The notes: generated by a model from the letters alone, not told the origin. Shown: positions 40,966-50,838, counted from the stretch's first letter. The stretch is 64,000 bases of DNA from Bacillus sp. DNRA2 (GCF_012843265.1 NZ_JABAIT010000010.1:1-64000); one strand, 5' to 3'. Numbers and translations: made by a program.

Positions 40966-41496
40966 CTATTGAATCCAAAGCTCTTTAATATCTTGGGACA
41001 ATATTGGTGTGTGCTTAACGATACTTTCAGCCAATACCGAATCTTGCAAGGCGGTTTGGATTGATTCGATTGGCACTAGCGCTGCAAAATAAAGTACGAT
41101 AAACGCCAATAGAAAGACCTCCAAAAACCCTAAAACTCCACCTGCCAATGAATTAAACTGTTTTAAGATTGGTAGATGGGCAATAAAATCCAACATAGAC
41201 CCAACAATTTGCAAAACAATTTTTACAATAAAAAAGATAATCAAAAAGGCAATGCCACGATAATAAGCATCTTCTAAATTACCGCTGCTAAAAATCATTT
41301 CCATTGGTGTATCGCCAGTAAAGCTTGGATACGGTATCCAAAGGATTAATTTTTCAGCAAGCTCATTCATATACACCTTCGCAACGATAAATGCAATAAT
41401 AAAACTGGTCAAATGAATGAATTGTAAAATGAAGCCCCTTCTTAAGCCAATAAAAATACCGCTAATGAATAAAACTAACATGATCAAATCAAGCAT
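40966..41496 (-). CDS. yshB: CvpA family membrane protein YshB
   Basis: This 176-residue integral membrane protein of the CvpA family has four hydrophobic segments at about 1-20, 26-44, 75-97 and 117-143. The glycine-rich N-terminal GLRRGFILQFIHL and the LGFLEVFLLAF helix are typical. The function in Bacillus is not established. It lies 13 bp after zapA and before polX, the same order as B. subtilis, and so probably belongs to that transcript. Confidence 0.9.
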   Translation of the reverse strand: MLDLIMLVLFISGIFIGLRRGFILQFIHLTSFIIAFIVAKVYMNELAEKLILWIPYPSFTGDTPMEMIFSSGNLEDAYYRGIAFLIIFFIVKIVLQIVGSMLDFIAHLPILKQFNSLAGGVLGFLEVFLLAFIVLYFAALVPIESIQTALQDSVLAESIVKHTPILSQDIKELWIQ

Positions 41497-41509
41497 GTGT
41501 TATAGACCT

Positions 41510-41761
41510 TTACCTTTCGATTTCTTTCTCTTGACGCTCATAAAAATCTTTTAATTTTATTAAATCATTAACAGCGTTGACAGCTGTTAAAACGGCAAGC
41601 TTGCTACTGTCGAGTGAAGAATTGGATCCGCCAATTTCGCGCATTTTCTCATCAACTAACGAGGCAACGAAACGGATGTGGCTCGCGCTTTCTGTGCCTA
41701 CGATGGTATATTGTTGGCCATAAATTTCTACAGTTGTTCGATTTTTTCTAGGTTCTGACAA
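41510..41761 (-). CDS. zapA: Cell division protein ZapA
   Basis: This small protein bundles FtsZ protofilaments at the division ring. The predicted product has 83 residues with the N-terminal beta region RTTVEIYGQQYTIVGTESASHIRFVA and a C-terminal coiled coil ending LKDFYERQEKEIE. I chose a TTG at 41761 because AAGGTGG lies eight bases upstream and the product then begins MSEPRKNRTTVEIYG like B. subtilis ZapA. An ATG at 41767 and a TTG at 41785 are in frame. RNase HIII (rnhC), normally upstream, is absent here. Confidence 0.9.
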   Translation of the reverse strand: MSEPRKNRTTVEIYGQQYTIVGTESASHIRFVASLVDEKMREIGGSNSSLDSSKLAVLTAVNAVNDLIKLKDFYERQEKEIER

Positions 41762-41847
41762 TGCCATTGCCACCTTTTCCTTCAAATTCCTACTCTTTAC
41801 TATAACACGAACAGTTTTACACGAAAAGGTCGAAATAGATAGAAAAA

Positions 41848-41887
41848 TGGCTCATCGCGTGTTTTTCATTGCGATGAGCCATTGTTT
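41848..41887 (-). terminator. Terminator after pheT
   Basis: AATGGCTCATCGC and GCGATGAGCCATT form a perfect 13-bp stem around a T-rich loop. It lies 15 bp after the pheT stop on the minus strand, in the gap where rnhC would be expected. Confidence 0.8.
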
Positions 41888-41901
41888 ATTTCTATTTAAA
41901 A

Positions 41902-44316
41902 TTAACCTCGTAATACTGCACCAGCTTGTTCTTTAACAGCTGTTAGTACTTTTTCGTGAGCTTTCGTCACATCTTCATCTGTTAAAGTACGTTCCGGATC
42001 GAAGTATTTCAATGAGAAGGCAATCGATTTCTTACCTTGCTCCATTTTTTCACCTTCATATAGATCAAAGACATGTACTTCTTTTAATAGAGTACCGCCT
42101 GCAGCAACGATGATTTGTTGCAATTCACCCGCTGATTTTTCCTTATCTACCACTAAAGCAATATCGCGAGTGATGGATGGGAAGCGTGGAATCGACTCAT
42201 AGCTAAGCGCTGGTGTTTCAGCTTCCAAAATCATGCTTAAAGACAACTCAAATACATAAGTATCTTTTAAATCTAGCTCTTTTTGAGTAGATGGATGAAC
42301 TTGACCGATAAAACCAATTTCTTGGCCATTTAAAAGGATTGCCGCAGTTCGACCTGGATGCATATTTTCTAATACAGCTTGACGATACTCAATTTTGTCC
42401 GTTAAGCCAAGTTTTGCAAACAGTCCTTCCAATATTCCTTTTAAGACGAAGAAGTCAACCGGTTTCTTTTCACCCTGCCAAAGGTGTGAATGCCAAAGGC
42501 CAGTAATCGCTCCAGCAACATGCTCTTTTTCTGTCGGCAATACATCAGCATTATTTGCTAAAAATACTGCGCCAACCTCGTAAAGACCAATACTATCAGA
42601 TTGTCTCGCTGTATTATATTTCAATGCTTCTAAAAGCTGAGGCACAATGCTCAAACGTAGCATGCTACGCTCCTCACTCATTGGCATTGCTAAGCGAATT
42701 GGCTCACGCTTATCAAGCGCAAATTGCGCCGCTTTCTCAGCACTTGTTAATGAATAGGTTACAGCTTGATAAAGACCAGCACCTTCTAAATAACGACGAA
42801 CAAGTCGACGTTTTTGTTGGAAATCAGTCAAGTAACCAGGGTTAGATGATCCAACTGGTAACGTCATTGGCAGATGATCATAACCATATAGACGTGCTAC
42901 TTCTTCAATTAAATCTTCTTCAATTGTAATATCACCACGTCTAGTTGGAACTGTTACCGTTAAGACATCTTGATCAACAGCCACATCAAACTGCAATCTT
43001 ACAAAAATATTTTGAACTTCGTTAAGAGTTAGTTGCGTGCCAATCACGGAATTGATTTTTTCCAAAGAAATCGTCACAACTGCTGGATTTTGATCATACG
43101 TATCTACTTCAACAGTTCCTTCAAGAACTTCACCACCAGCATATTGAACCATTAATGAGGCTGCACGTTCTGCTGCGATACGAACACGGTTCGGGTCAAC
43201 GCCTTTTTCATAACGTGTGCTTGCTTCACTTCGTAAACCATGATCCTTTGATGCCTTGCGAATTACACCACCTGTGAAATAAGCTGACTCTAATAGCACC
43301 GTTGTTGTATCAGCTTGTACTTCTGAATTCGCACCACCCATGACACCTGCCAACGCAACAGGCACAGTTCCATTGGTGATGACAAGATGGTCAGCTGTTA
43401 ATGTACGCTTCGCATCATCTAGTGTTACGATTTCTTCGCCGTCATTTGCACGACGAACTAGTATTTCTTTCGAACCTAACCGGTCGTAATCAAACGCATG
43501 AAGCGGCTGGCCGTATTCAAGCAAAATGTAGTTTGTAATATCAACAACATTATTGTGTGGTCTGATCCCTGCAGCCATTAAGCGCGCCTGCATCCATAAA
43601 GGAGACGGACCAATTTTTACATTTTTAATAACTTTAGCCGTGTAAATTGGATTATCCTCATTTGCTGCGACACTTACTTTAATATAATCAGACGCTTTTT
43701 CTGATGATGCTTCAATTTGTGGCTTCGGAAGCTTTACTTCTTTTTCTAAAATAGCGGCAACTTCATAAGCCACACCAAGCATACTTAAAGCATCCGCACG
43801 ATTTGGCGTTAAGCTTAGCTCAAGAATTTCGTCATCGCGATTTAGAAGTGCAAGAGCATCTTGACCAACTTCAGTATCACTAGGGAATACGAAGATTCCT
43901 TCCGAATATTCTTTAGCGATTAGCTTGCTTTCAATTCCAAGCTCTTGAAGTGAACAAATCATCCCATTTGACTCTTCGCCACGTAGCTTTGCTTTTTTGA
44001 TTTTAAAATTACCAGGTAATACTGCACCAACTGTAGCTACTGCAACTTTTTGTCCTTGGGCGACGTTCGGCGCACCACAAATGATTTGTACCGGAGCTTC
44101 CCCACCAAGGTCCACCTGACATTTGCTTAATTTATCGGCATTTGGATGCTGAACACGTTCAACAACATGACCAACTACAACACCCTTCATACCTTCGTTT
44201 AAAAGCTCAACGCCTTCAACCTCAATCCCACTTTTCGTGATTTTTTCAGCGAGCTCCGCGGCCGTCATTCCATCAAGATCAACGTATTCCTGGAGCCATT
44301 TATATGATACGAACAT
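41902..44316 (-). CDS. pheT: Phenylalanyl-tRNA synthetase beta subunit
   Basis: This is the large subunit of the alpha2-beta2 enzyme that charges tRNA-Phe, 804 residues. The N-terminal EMAP/OB-type tRNA-binding domain spans about 40-150 ([22 protein letters not shown]). The B3/B4 editing domain follows around 210-390. The B5 domain and catalytic-like core come next, and a C-terminal anticodon-binding FDX-ACB domain (about 710-804) has [25 protein letters not shown] lies upstream of the ATG. It follows pheS after 18 bp. Confidence 0.97.
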   Translation of the reverse strand: MFVSYKWLQEYVDLDGMTAAELAEKITKSGIEVEGVELLNEGMKGVVVGHVVERVQHPNADKLSKCQVDLGGEAPVQIICGAPNVAQGQKVAVATVGAVLPGNFKIKKAKLRGEESNGMICSLQELGIESKLIAKEYSEGIFVFPSDTEVGQDALALLNRDDEILELSLTPNRADALSMLGVAYEVAAILEKEVKLPKPQIEASSEKASDYIKVSVAANEDNPIYTAKVIKNVKIGPSPLWMQARLMAAGIRPHNNVVDITNYILLEYGQPLHAFDYDRLGSKEILVRRANDGEEIVTLDDAKRTLTADHLVITNGTVPVALAGVMGGANSEVQADTTTVLLESAYFTGGVIRKASKDHGLRSEASTRYEKGVDPNRVRIAAERAASLMVQYAGGEVLEGTVEVDTYDQNPAVVTISLEKINSVIGTQLTLNEVQNIFVRLQFDVAVDQDVLTVTVPTRRGDITIEEDLIEEVARLYGYDHLPMTLPVGSSNPGYLTDFQQKRRLVRRYLEGAGLYQAVTYSLTSAEKAAQFALDKREPIRLAMPMSEERSMLRLSIVPQLLEALKYNTARQSDSIGLYEVGAVFLANNADVLPTEKEHVAGAITGLWHSHLWQGEKKPVDFFVLKGILEGLFAKLGLTDKIEYRQAVLENMHPGRTAAILLNGQEIGFIGQVHPSTQKELDLKDTYVFELSLSMILEAETPALSYESIPRFPSITRDIALVVDKEKSAGELQQIIVAAGGTLLKEVHVFDLYEGEKMEQGKKSIAFSLKYFDPERTLTDEDVTKAHEKVLTAVKEQAGAVLRG

Positions 44317-44334
44317 ATTCTTTTGTCCCCCTAT

Positions 44335-45378
44335 TTATAATGATTCATGTAAAGAGAATTGTTTTAAGAAGCGAATGTCATTGGTGTAATAATGACGAAT
44401 ATCGTCCACACCGTACTTCAGCATCGCAATTCTTTCGGCTCCGATTCCGAACGCAAAGCCTGTGTATTTTTTTGAATCAAATCCAGCCATTTCAAGGACG
44501 TTCGGATGAACCATCCCTGCTCCTAATACTTCAATCCAACCGGTACCTTTACATACGCTACAGCCGTGGCCGCTGCAAATTTTACAAGAAATATCCACTT
44601 CAACACTTGGCTCAGTGAATGGGAAGAAGCTTGGACGAAGGCGAATTTCACGATCTTCACCGAACATTTTCTTCGCAAATACATCAAGCGTGCCCTTTAG
44701 GTCGCTCATGCGGATATTTTCATCGACAACAAGACCTTCAATTTGCATAAATTGATGGGAGTGTGTCGCATCATCGTTGTCACGACGGTAAACTTTACCT
44801 GGGCAAATGATTTTCACAGGGCCTTTACCTTGTTTCTTTTCCATCGTCCGTGCTTGCATTGGTGAAGTGTGAGTACGTAGCAGGATTTCTTCAGTAATAT
44901 AGAAAGAATCCTGCATATCACGTGCTGGATGCCCTTTTGGAAGATTAAGTGCTTCAAAATTGTAAAAATCCGTTTCTACTTCGGGACCTTCAGCAACGGT
45001 ATAACCCATTCCGACGAATAAATCTTCAATTTCTTCAATGATTCGTGTAAGCGGATGATGGTTACCAACCTTAACAGGTCTGCCTGGTAAAGTGACATCA
45101 ATTGTTTCTGCAGCTAATCTTTCGTTGATTGCCGCTGCTTCAAGCTCCTGTTGCTTCGTTTCAATTTTAGAGGCAATCTCCTCACGCACTTCATTAACAA
45201 GTGCTCCCATTTTTGGACGCTCTTCCGCAGAAAGCTTGCCCATTCCTCTTAATACTTCTGTAATCGGACCTTTTTTCCCTAAGTATGAAACGCGAATGTC
45301 ATTTAGTTCTTTGAGACCTGCTGCTTGCTCGATTTTTTGCAACGCTTCAGCCTGCAGCTCTGTTAATCTTTCCTGCAT
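44335..45378 (-). CDS. pheS: Phenylalanyl-tRNA synthetase alpha subunit
   Basis: This is the catalytic class II subunit, 347 residues. An N-terminal coiled coil (about 1-85) contacts tRNA. Motif 2 lies in the region [24 protein letters not shown] and motif 3 in [17 protein letters not shown]. Four cysteines near residue 265-280 ([12 protein letters not shown]) may bind zinc. The ATG at 45378 is preceded by GGAGGAAA. Expression is controlled by the Phe T-box upstream. Confidence 0.97.
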   Translation of the reverse strand: MQERLTELQAEALQKIEQAAGLKELNDIRVSYLGKKGPITEVLRGMGKLSAEERPKMGALVNEVREEIASKIETKQQELEAAAINERLAAETIDVTLPGRPVKVGNHHPLTRIIEEIEDLFVGMGYTVAEGPEVETDFYNFEALNLPKGHPARDMQDSFYITEEILLRTHTSPMQARTMEKKQGKGPVKIICPGKVYRRDNDDATHSHQFMQIEGLVVDENIRMSDLKGTLDVFAKKMFGEDREIRLRPSFFPFTEPSVEVDISCKICSGHGCSVCKGTGWIEVLGAGMVHPNVLEMAGFDSKKYTGFAFGIGAERIAMLKYGVDDIRHYYTNDIRFLKQFSLHESL

Positions 45379-45424
45379 GTGATTTTTCCTCCTTCAATTT
45401 TAGGTCATGCATTTTTTGGCACAA

Positions 45425-45690
45425 AAAAACCTCGTGCCCGAAAAAGGGACGAGGTTTGGTTCGCGGTACCACCCTTATTAACAAGCATAATAATTCTGCC
45501 TGTTCGCTTGATTGGATAACGGCCTTTAAAGCCGGTGCATCTTTACTCTAGAAAAGCGGAAGCGGCTCGCTACACGCAATTCGTCAAGGTCCCGATGCCA
45601 ACTCCGGAGGTGAACTTCACTATTACTGTTCCATAAAAATGCTTTCAGTCTACGGCATTTTCTCCCTTAATGGTAGTTTATAGTTACTTT
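45425..45690 (-). ncRNA. T-box leader of pheST, phenylalanine specifier
   Basis: On the minus strand the T-box core GGGTGGTACCGCG is at 45462-45474. The specifier loop reads GAAGTTCACCTCC with codon TTC (45612-45614) for phenylalanine. The terminator uses AACCTCGTGCCC and GGGACGAGGTT at 45427-45457 with a T-run. Between stem I and the antiterminator lies a piece of the dispersed repeat (45551-45572), which is unusual for a T-box. Confidence 0.93.
45551..45572. repeat. Fragment of dispersed repeat inside the Phe T-box
   Basis: GAAAAGCGGAAGCGGCTCGC resembles the left terminus of the dispersed repeat family (GAAAAGCGCAAGGCGCC). It lies in the linker between stem I and the antiterminator of the leader. 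It is short, so descent from the same element is likely but not proven. Confidence 0.5.
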
Positions 45691-45730
45691 TCTCCATCAT
45701 TGTTTTTATTGTTCATGCAATTTGCAGTTA

Positions 45731-45759
45731 ATTATAGTACATTTTACTAACAGATTCAA
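45731..45759 (-). promoter_or_regulatory. Sigma-A promoter of pheST
   Basis: On the minus strand TTGAAT (45754-45759), 17 bp and a perfect TATAAT (45731-45736) lie upstream of stem I of the T-box. Confidence 0.8.
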
Positions 45760-45826
45760 ATATTTCTATAAAATTATTGTCCTATTTTTACTAGTGGTTG
45801 ATTTGCGCTCCAATCAACCAATAATT

Positions 45827-46585
45827 TTATCCTTGTCTTAAATAATAAAGCAAGATTCCGGTTGCTACGGCTACGTTTAGTGATTCGCTTTTTCCGTAGA
45901 TTGGGATGTAGAGGTTTTTGGTCGTTTGCTCGAGCAATTCTTTTGCGACGCCGCTGCCTTCATTGCCGACAATTAGGGCGAAGCCTGGTGTTGGTTGTAC
46001 TTCTGTATAAACTTGGCCATTTTCCAAAGACGTGCCGTATACTGGAATTCCTTTTTGCGAAAAAGTTTCAATCCAGTCATGCAGATCCCCTGTGATAATT
46101 GGCAGGTGAAAATGACTGCCCTGAGCTGAGCGTAATACTTTCGGGTTATATATATCAACGCTACCTTTACCAACAATAACCGCATCGATCCCGCAAGCAT
46201 CAGCTGTGCGAATCATCGTACCAACATTTCCTGGATCTTGAGCAGCATCTATTAACAGAAAAGTTTTGGCGGTCGCATCGTCTAAGCTAGTCCGTTCTTG
46301 ACGGCAAACAGCAATGACTCCTTGGGGTGTTTCCGTATCCGACAATGTCTTTATGACTTCCTCGGTCACCTGCGTTACAGGAATCGAACCGTAATTCCAC
46401 TGCGGCGGAAGCTCAGTTGTTTCATTCACAATCAAATCAATGATCGTATCCTCTCGCTTTAGCGCTTCCTCAACTAGGTGAAAGCCTTCAACTAAAAACG
46501 TCCCTGTTTTATCCCGTTCCTTTTTCGTCAGCAGCTTTTTCCATTCTTTAATTTGTGGATTTTTTGTAGAGTGAATGTACTTCAC
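45827..46585 (-). CDS. ysgA: TrmH/SpoU-family RNA methyltransferase YsgA
   Basis: This 252-residue SPOUT methyltransferase of the TrmH/SpoU family acts on ribosomal or transfer RNA. An N-terminal substrate-binding domain (about 1-95) precedes the knotted catalytic domain. Its motifs are LLIDAAQDPGNVGTMIRTADACG (motif 1), ALIVGNEGSGVAKELL (motif 2) and YIPIYGKSESLNVAVATGILLY (motif 3). The start is a GTG at 46585 after AAAGGTG, giving the N-terminus MKYIHSTKNPQIKEWKKL. An upstream extension to 46645 looks untranslated. The exact target nucleotide cannot be read from the sequence. Confidence 0.92.
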   Translation of the reverse strand: MKYIHSTKNPQIKEWKKLLTKKERDKTGTFLVEGFHLVEEALKREDTIIDLIVNETTELPPQWNYGSIPVTQVTEEVIKTLSDTETPQGVIAVCRQERTSLDDATAKTFLLIDAAQDPGNVGTMIRTADACGIDAVIVGKGSVDIYNPKVLRSAQGSHFHLPIITGDLHDWIETFSQKGIPVYGTSLENGQVYTEVQPTPGFALIVGNEGSGVAKELLEQTTKNLYIPIYGKSESLNVAVATGILLYYLRQG

Positions 46586-46630
46586 ATTAGTCACACCTTT
46601 AATATTCAAATTCAGTTCCTCTATTATAAC

Positions 46631-46660
46631 GTAAATCCCATACATAAAAAAATGATAATA
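46631..46660 (+). promoter_or_regulatory. Possible sigma-G promoter of sspI
   Basis: GTAAA (46631-46635), 18 bp and GATAATA (46654-46660) match the sigma-G consensus GHATR/CATWHTA with one mismatch in each box. The spacing to the sspI start is about 50 bp. sspI is a forespore gene in B. subtilis; this assignment is tentative. Confidence 0.4.
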
Positions 46661-46711
46661 GGTAAAAGATAAAAGTTGAAATGGAAATGGATAATAAAGG
46701 AGCGAATCTTA

Positions 46712-46921
46712 ATGAATTTTAATTTACGAAATGCAATTATCCAAAATGTTTCTGGAAATTCTCAAGATGAATTACGTGGCACCATCGTTGACGCAATTCA
46801 AAATGGTGAAGAAAAAATGCTCCCTGGATTAGGAGTTCTATTTGAGGTAATTTGGCAAAATGCTTCTGAACAAGAACGCGTTGAAATGCTGCAAACGCTT
46901 GAAAAAGGCGTTAAAAGCTAA
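46712..46921 (+). CDS. sspI: Small acid-soluble spore protein SspI
   Basis: This minor SASP, 69 residues, is made in the forespore and belongs to the H/I-type family rather than the alpha/beta DNA-binding type. The product begins [20 protein letters not shown] and ends [10 protein letters not shown]. The ATG at 46712 has AAAGGAG about nine bases upstream; an in-frame extension to 46676 is not supported. It is divergent from ysgA, as in B. subtilis. A shared terminator follows it. Confidence 0.93.
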   Translation: MNFNLRNAIIQNVSGNSQDELRGTIVDAIQNGEEKMLPGLGVLFEVIWQNASEQERVEMLQTLEKGVKS

Positions 46922-46950
46922 GTTTTTTAAGGACTTTTAGAAAAATAATA

Positions 46951-46991
46951 AAAGGGTACCGCCACGTAATGTTGGTCCGGTACCCTTTTTG
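46951..46991. terminator. Shared terminator between sspI and the M42 peptidase gene
   Basis: AAAAGGGTACCG and CGGTACCCTTTTT form a 12-bp stem around a 16-base loop, with A-rich sequence before and T-run after. It can end both convergent transcripts. Confidence 0.88.
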
Positions 46992-46994
46992 ATT

Positions 46995-48080
46995 TTAATT
47001 ATAAGTAATGCGGTCAACCGTTTCTTTGTCTAAACGCTTAATCGCTTCAACAATCAGCTTCACTGCGTTTTCAAAATCATCGCGATGGAGCATCGCCGCA
47101 TGTGAGTGAATATAACGTGTTGCAATCCCAATTGATAAGGCTGGCACTCCGTTATGAGATAAGTGGATCGCACCTGAGTCAGTCCCACCGCCAGGCATTG
47201 CTTCAAACTGGTATGGAATTTCCTGCTCATCAGCAATGTCAGTGATAAAATCTCGCAAGCCTTTGTGCGAAACCATCGAAGCATCATAAAGAACGATTTG
47301 CGGGCCTGCTCCCATTTTTCCTAATGCTTCTTTTTCCGATACCCCTGGAGTATCACCAGCGATACCAACATCAACGCCAAAAGCAATATCAGGTTCAATT
47401 TTATAAGAAGATGTTTTCGCCCCGCGTAAACCGACCTCTTCCTGTACGGTTCCAACACCATACACAACGTTCGGATGGTCGACACCTTGCAATCTTCTTA
47501 GCACCTCAATCGCAATCGCGCAACCAATGCGGTTATCCCATGCTTTAGCAAGCAGCATTTTTTCATTGTTCATCACAGTAAATTCAAAGTGAGGAACGAC
47601 CATGTCACCAGGCTTAATGCCCCATTCTTTTGCTTCATCACGACTTGATGCACCTATATCGATAAACATATCCTTAATTTCAACTGGTTTCTTACGTGCC
47701 TCAGCAGAAAGAATATGCGGTGGCTTTGAACCGATTAAACCAGTTACTTCACCTTTATTTGTCACAATCGTTACACGCTGAGCGAGCATAACTTGCCCCC
47801 ACCAGCCTCCGACGGTTTGGAAGCGAAGGAAGCCTTTATCGTCAATGTTCGTTATCATAAAACCGACTTCATCCAAGTGACCAGCAATCATAATCTTTGG
47901 TCCGCCAGCCTTACCTGTTTTCGTGGCAATCAAGCTGCCCAAATTATCCGTCGTCACTTCGTCAGCAAATGGTGCTATATATTTTTTCATTACTTCGCGA
48001 ACTTCGCGCTCGTTGCCGGGAATTCCTTTGGCATCTGTTAAATCTTTCAGCATGACTAACGTTTCATCTAATTTCGCCAT
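46995..48080 (-). CDS. ysdC: M42-family aminopeptidase YsdC
   Basis: This 361-residue dinuclear-metal aminopeptidase of the M42 (TET/glutamyl aminopeptidase, endoglucanase M) family is probably a large cytosolic complex that trims peptides. Metal and catalytic motifs are [11 protein letters not shown] near residue 67, [10 protein letters not shown] near 178, [10 protein letters not shown] near 213 and [12 protein letters not shown] near 235. A late histidine ligand lies near 323 ([10 protein letters not shown]). It lies 72 bp after the dUTPase gene. Confidence 0.92.
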   Translation of the reverse strand: MAKLDETLVMLKDLTDAKGIPGNEREVREVMKKYIAPFADEVTTDNLGSLIATKTGKAGGPKIMIAGHLDEVGFMITNIDDKGFLRFQTVGGWWGQVMLAQRVTIVTNKGEVTGLIGSKPPHILSAEARKKPVEIKDMFIDIGASSRDEAKEWGIKPGDMVVPHFEFTVMNNEKMLLAKAWDNRIGCAIAIEVLRRLQGVDHPNVVYGVGTVQEEVGLRGAKTSSYKIEPDIAFGVDVGIAGDTPGVSEKEALGKMGAGPQIVLYDASMVSHKGLRDFITDIADEQEIPYQFEAMPGGGTDSGAIHLSHNGVPALSIGIATRYIHSHAAMLHRDDFENAVKLIVEAIKRLDKETVDRITYN

Positions 48081-48152
48081 TTAGTTCGACTCCCTTAATA
48101 TGTATTTGTTTTTCATTATACAAAACGCTATGTTCATTGTAAAAACTTATGG

Positions 48153-48647
48153 CTAATAGCCTTGCTGCTGTCTCTCATAATTTACTTCATTTTTCTTTAT
48201 ATATGCCTGTTCGATTTCGACAGCTGAAAAACCAAGTAATTGGGCAATTTGAAGACATTCTTGGAACATTTCCTGGTAGGCCTGTTTCGTTCTGCTTGAG
48301 CGGAACTGTTCAATTTTTGCATATGTAGTTAAAAATTGTTCAGTTAATGAGTTTGTTTGTGGTGGAGTCTCAGTTAGTTGAATCGTTTTCGCCGTAAAAC
48401 CGGCGACAATCCCCAATGATAAAATAAAATGAATTCCATCTACAAACTCTTCAAGAATGACTTCCTTATCTGATGCCGGCTTCAGGCTCCAAAATTTGAA
48501 ACAACGAGTTTCATTGGCAAGTTCCCCTAATTCCACTAACAAGGCAAGTACTTTGCGGTCGAATAAATCCTCATTTTGCAAATTGTGTTGTTCCTCTATA
48601 TGTTGGTCTAATCCTTTTTGCATCTCAAATAGTTTTTCTAAGTTCAT
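48153..48647 (-). CDS. Dimeric all-alpha dUTP diphosphatase (dUTPase_2 family)
   Basis: This 164-residue helical NTP-pyrophosphatase is of the all-alpha dUTPase type. The diagnostic stretch is DRKVLALLVELGELANE near residues 31-47, with metal-binding glutamates, followed by CFKFWS and EEFVDGIHFILSLG. It would hydrolyse dUTP to dUMP, limiting uracil in DNA and feeding dTMP synthesis. It is unrelated to the trimeric dUTPases. It starts 21 bp after the GNAT/PLP fusion gene and so is probably cotranscribed. It is not at this place in B. subtilis. Confidence 0.88.
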   Translation of the reverse strand: MNLEKLFEMQKGLDQHIEEQHNLQNEDLFDRKVLALLVELGELANETRCFKFWSLKPASDKEVILEEFVDGIHFILSLGIVAGFTAKTIQLTETPPQTNSLTEQFLTTYAKIEQFRSSRTKQAYQEMFQECLQIAQLLGFSAVEIEQAYIKKNEVNYERQQQGY

Positions 48648-48668
48648 TACTTTTTCTCCTCATATAGA

Positions 48669-50282
48669 TTATTTCGTTTCAAGTATTTTTCGTTCATATT
48701 GGATGGCTCTTGCTAAAATCCGGGCCATATTTTCAATTTCTTCATCCTGATAATCACCAATTGTTGCAATCTGAATCCAATTTCTCGCACGTAAATAGCT
48801 GCTTTGGTAATGAAGTTGATACCCGTGAAAGCGAACAATTTCCCCAATGACAGTTGCACTGATTGACTCAGGTATGACAACCGCCATGATAATCGGTGCT
48901 GCGTGATTTTTTGGGGCAAGAATCTCTAATTCCACTTTTTCCAAGTTTTCGCGAATCAAACGATAATGCTGATTTATTTTGTTGCATTGCTCATGAAAAT
49001 CAAATTGTAAAGCTGTATGTAAGGCATTTATCAGATTTGATGAATGTGAAAATGGAATGCTGTCATGTTCCTCATACAAACCGAGATCCAAATAATTCGG
49101 CAGTCGCTTTGACGGCTTAACCTGATGCTGATGGAATACAAACGACAGCCCCGTGAAGGCACCAAGTGCTTTACCGCTAACACCAGACGCTAAATATACT
49201 CTACTTAAATCGATTGGCACCGTACCAATTGAGCTAATACAATCTACACAAACCTTAATATCATGTTCAGCAGCGATTGCCGTAATGGATTCCAGATCAT
49301 TTAGGATTCCAGTTGAGGTTTCGCTGTGAACCATCCATATCCAAGTAGGCGTAGTATGACCTGTATTTATTTTTTCAAGAATCTCCCGAATTGAAAATAG
49401 TTGTCCCCAGTCCTTCTCGAGGGTATCAAAAGTGAGGCCAAAGCGTTCCGCTTGCTCCTTAAGCCTTGTGCCAAATTCGCCATTGATTAAGATCAGGCCA
49501 GTTCCGTTTAATAATGATAGTTGGGCTCCAATCATGTCATTCGCTAAAGTACCGGAGCCAAGGAGAATTTGCACGTGTTGACTATTCATTAATTCGCATA
49601 ATCGCCTTTTCGTATCGGTGAGTTGTTCGATGAACGCTTCTGAACGATGGGAAATCGGCTCTTTTGCAAAAGCTTCTTTGATTGATGGTAAAATCGGAAC
49701 CGGACCTGGCAGAAAATGAATCGGCGGTTTAATAATTCTCCCCGCGAGTGACTGGTCAAACGTAGTCTTCGTCAAATACATTGGTTGATATTGGGCATCC
49801 TCGCTGCCAATAAGGTGTGAAAATGGTTCAAATCCCATTTGACGATAAAGCTTAAGTTGCCGCGTCGTTCCCGAAATAACAGTTGCATCATAGCTTTTGT
49901 GTAAGCAGTAGCGAGCCAAAAATTGAGCAAGACCAAGAAACACCCGGCCCTGGCGATAATCTTTGTCAACAGACAGCAACCGAATTTCACATAGCTTATT
50001 AGTCTGAATATGGCTCGGGAGTGCGGCTTCAACTGGCCCGATTTTTTTATCTAAAGAGAACGGTCGCTTATCGCGCACTGCAATCATCCCGATTACCTGT
50101 GTTTCTTTTAAACAAATGATATATGTATTTTCATCATTAAATGGGTCGATTAACATTTCCTGCTCATTTTCATGGTGCTGTGGGATTTCCTTCACAAACG
50201 TTTGATAGTTCAACTGATGAATCTGCTGTAATTCATGAGGATGGGTGGCAATTTTAAATAAATATTCATGATTTTCGCTCAT
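48669..50282 (-). CDS. Fusion of GNAT/LuxI-like acyltransferase and class V PLP enzyme
   Basis: This 537-residue protein has two domains. Residues 1-175 look like a GNAT-fold acyltransferase of the LuxI/FeeM kind, with LNYQTFVKEIPQHH near 24, CEIRLLSVDKDYRQGRVFLGL near 98 and a closing YRQMGFEPF. Residues 185-530 are a class V aminotransferase: GPVPILP near 193, GSGTLAND at 242-249, VHSETSTG near 318, the PLP-nitrogen aspartate Asp347 in CVDC and the likely Schiff-base Lys371 in SGVSGKALGAF. Its ATG overlaps plsY by 17 bp, which suggests coupling. The substrate is unknown. The pairing suggests amino-lipid or N-acyl amino acid chemistry, but this is inference. Confidence 0.8.
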   Translation of the reverse strand: MSENHEYLFKIATHPHELQQIHQLNYQTFVKEIPQHHENEQEMLIDPFNDENTYIICLKETQVIGMIAVRDKRPFSLDKKIGPVEAALPSHIQTNKLCEIRLLSVDKDYRQGRVFLGLAQFLARYCLHKSYDATVISGTTRQLKLYRQMGFEPFSHLIGSEDAQYQPMYLTKTTFDQSLAGRIIKPPIHFLPGPVPILPSIKEAFAKEPISHRSEAFIEQLTDTKRRLCELMNSQHVQILLGSGTLANDMIGAQLSLLNGTGLILINGEFGTRLKEQAERFGLTFDTLEKDWGQLFSIREILEKINTGHTTPTWIWMVHSETSTGILNDLESITAIAAEHDIKVCVDCISSIGTVPIDLSRVYLASGVSGKALGAFTGLSFVFHQHQVKPSKRLPNYLDLGLYEEHDSIPFSHSSNLINALHTALQFDFHEQCNKINQHYRLIRENLEKVELEILAPKNHAAPIIMAVVIPESISATVIGEIVRFHGYQLHYQSSYLRARNWIQIATIGDYQDEEIENMARILARAIQYERKILETK

Positions 50283-50838
50283 GTTTGCTCAACCTTTCCT
50301 TAATATTTTCACGGTGGGCAAAATAAAGAATAATTAAGATTCCAATAGTGATAATGCAGCTTATGTTTGAGTAGTGGAGAAAATAAAGCGTGATTGGGAT
50401 TAACACAAACGAGCCAAGTCCGGCAAACGTAAAGCTCTTAATAAACAAATAGATAACGAGAAATCCAGCAATGATAATCGGAATAAGGAGTGGCTCAAAC
50501 GTAATTATCCCCCCGATAAACGTCGAAATTCCCTTTCCACCCTGAAACCCCAACAAAATCGGTTTAATATGACCGAGGATGGCTAACGCTATTCCCACAA
50601 GGAGGATTTCGTCTGCGAATCCGAAATACTTCGCAATAAGAACAATAAGTGCACCCTTTAACGCATCACCAAGAAACGTGAGAATAAAGCCTTTCTTACC
50701 CAGGATGCGGCCAGCATTCCTCGCTCCGACATTCCCACTACCCTGCTTACGAATATCATCGTTTCCGATGAGCCTGACAACCAGAAAGCCAGTCATCATA
50801 TTTCCTAAGAAATAGGCAAACAGCCAATACAGAAACAT
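50266..50838 (-). CDS. plsY: PlsY-type glycerol-3-phosphate acyltransferase
   Basis: This 190-residue membrane protein has about seven hydrophobic segments and all PlsY motifs: GSGNVGARN near residue 33, GDALKG near 57, GHIKP and FQGGKG near 89-101, and HRENIKERL near the C-terminus. PlsY acylates glycerol 3-phosphate with acyl-phosphate in phospholipid synthesis. In B. subtilis plsY lies elsewhere, so this may be a second copy or a specialised paralogue; the rest of the genome would tell. It overlaps the GNAT/PLP fusion gene. Confidence 0.88.
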   Translation of the reverse strand: MFLYWLFAYFLGNMMTGFLVVRLIGNDDIRKQGSGNVGARNAGRILGKKGFILTFLGDALKGALIVLIAKYFGFADEILLVGIALAILGHIKPILLGFQGGKGISTFIGGIITFEPLLIPIIIAGFLVIYLFIKSFTFAGLGSFVLIPITLYFLHYSNISCIITIGILIILYFAHRENIKERLSKHERKS

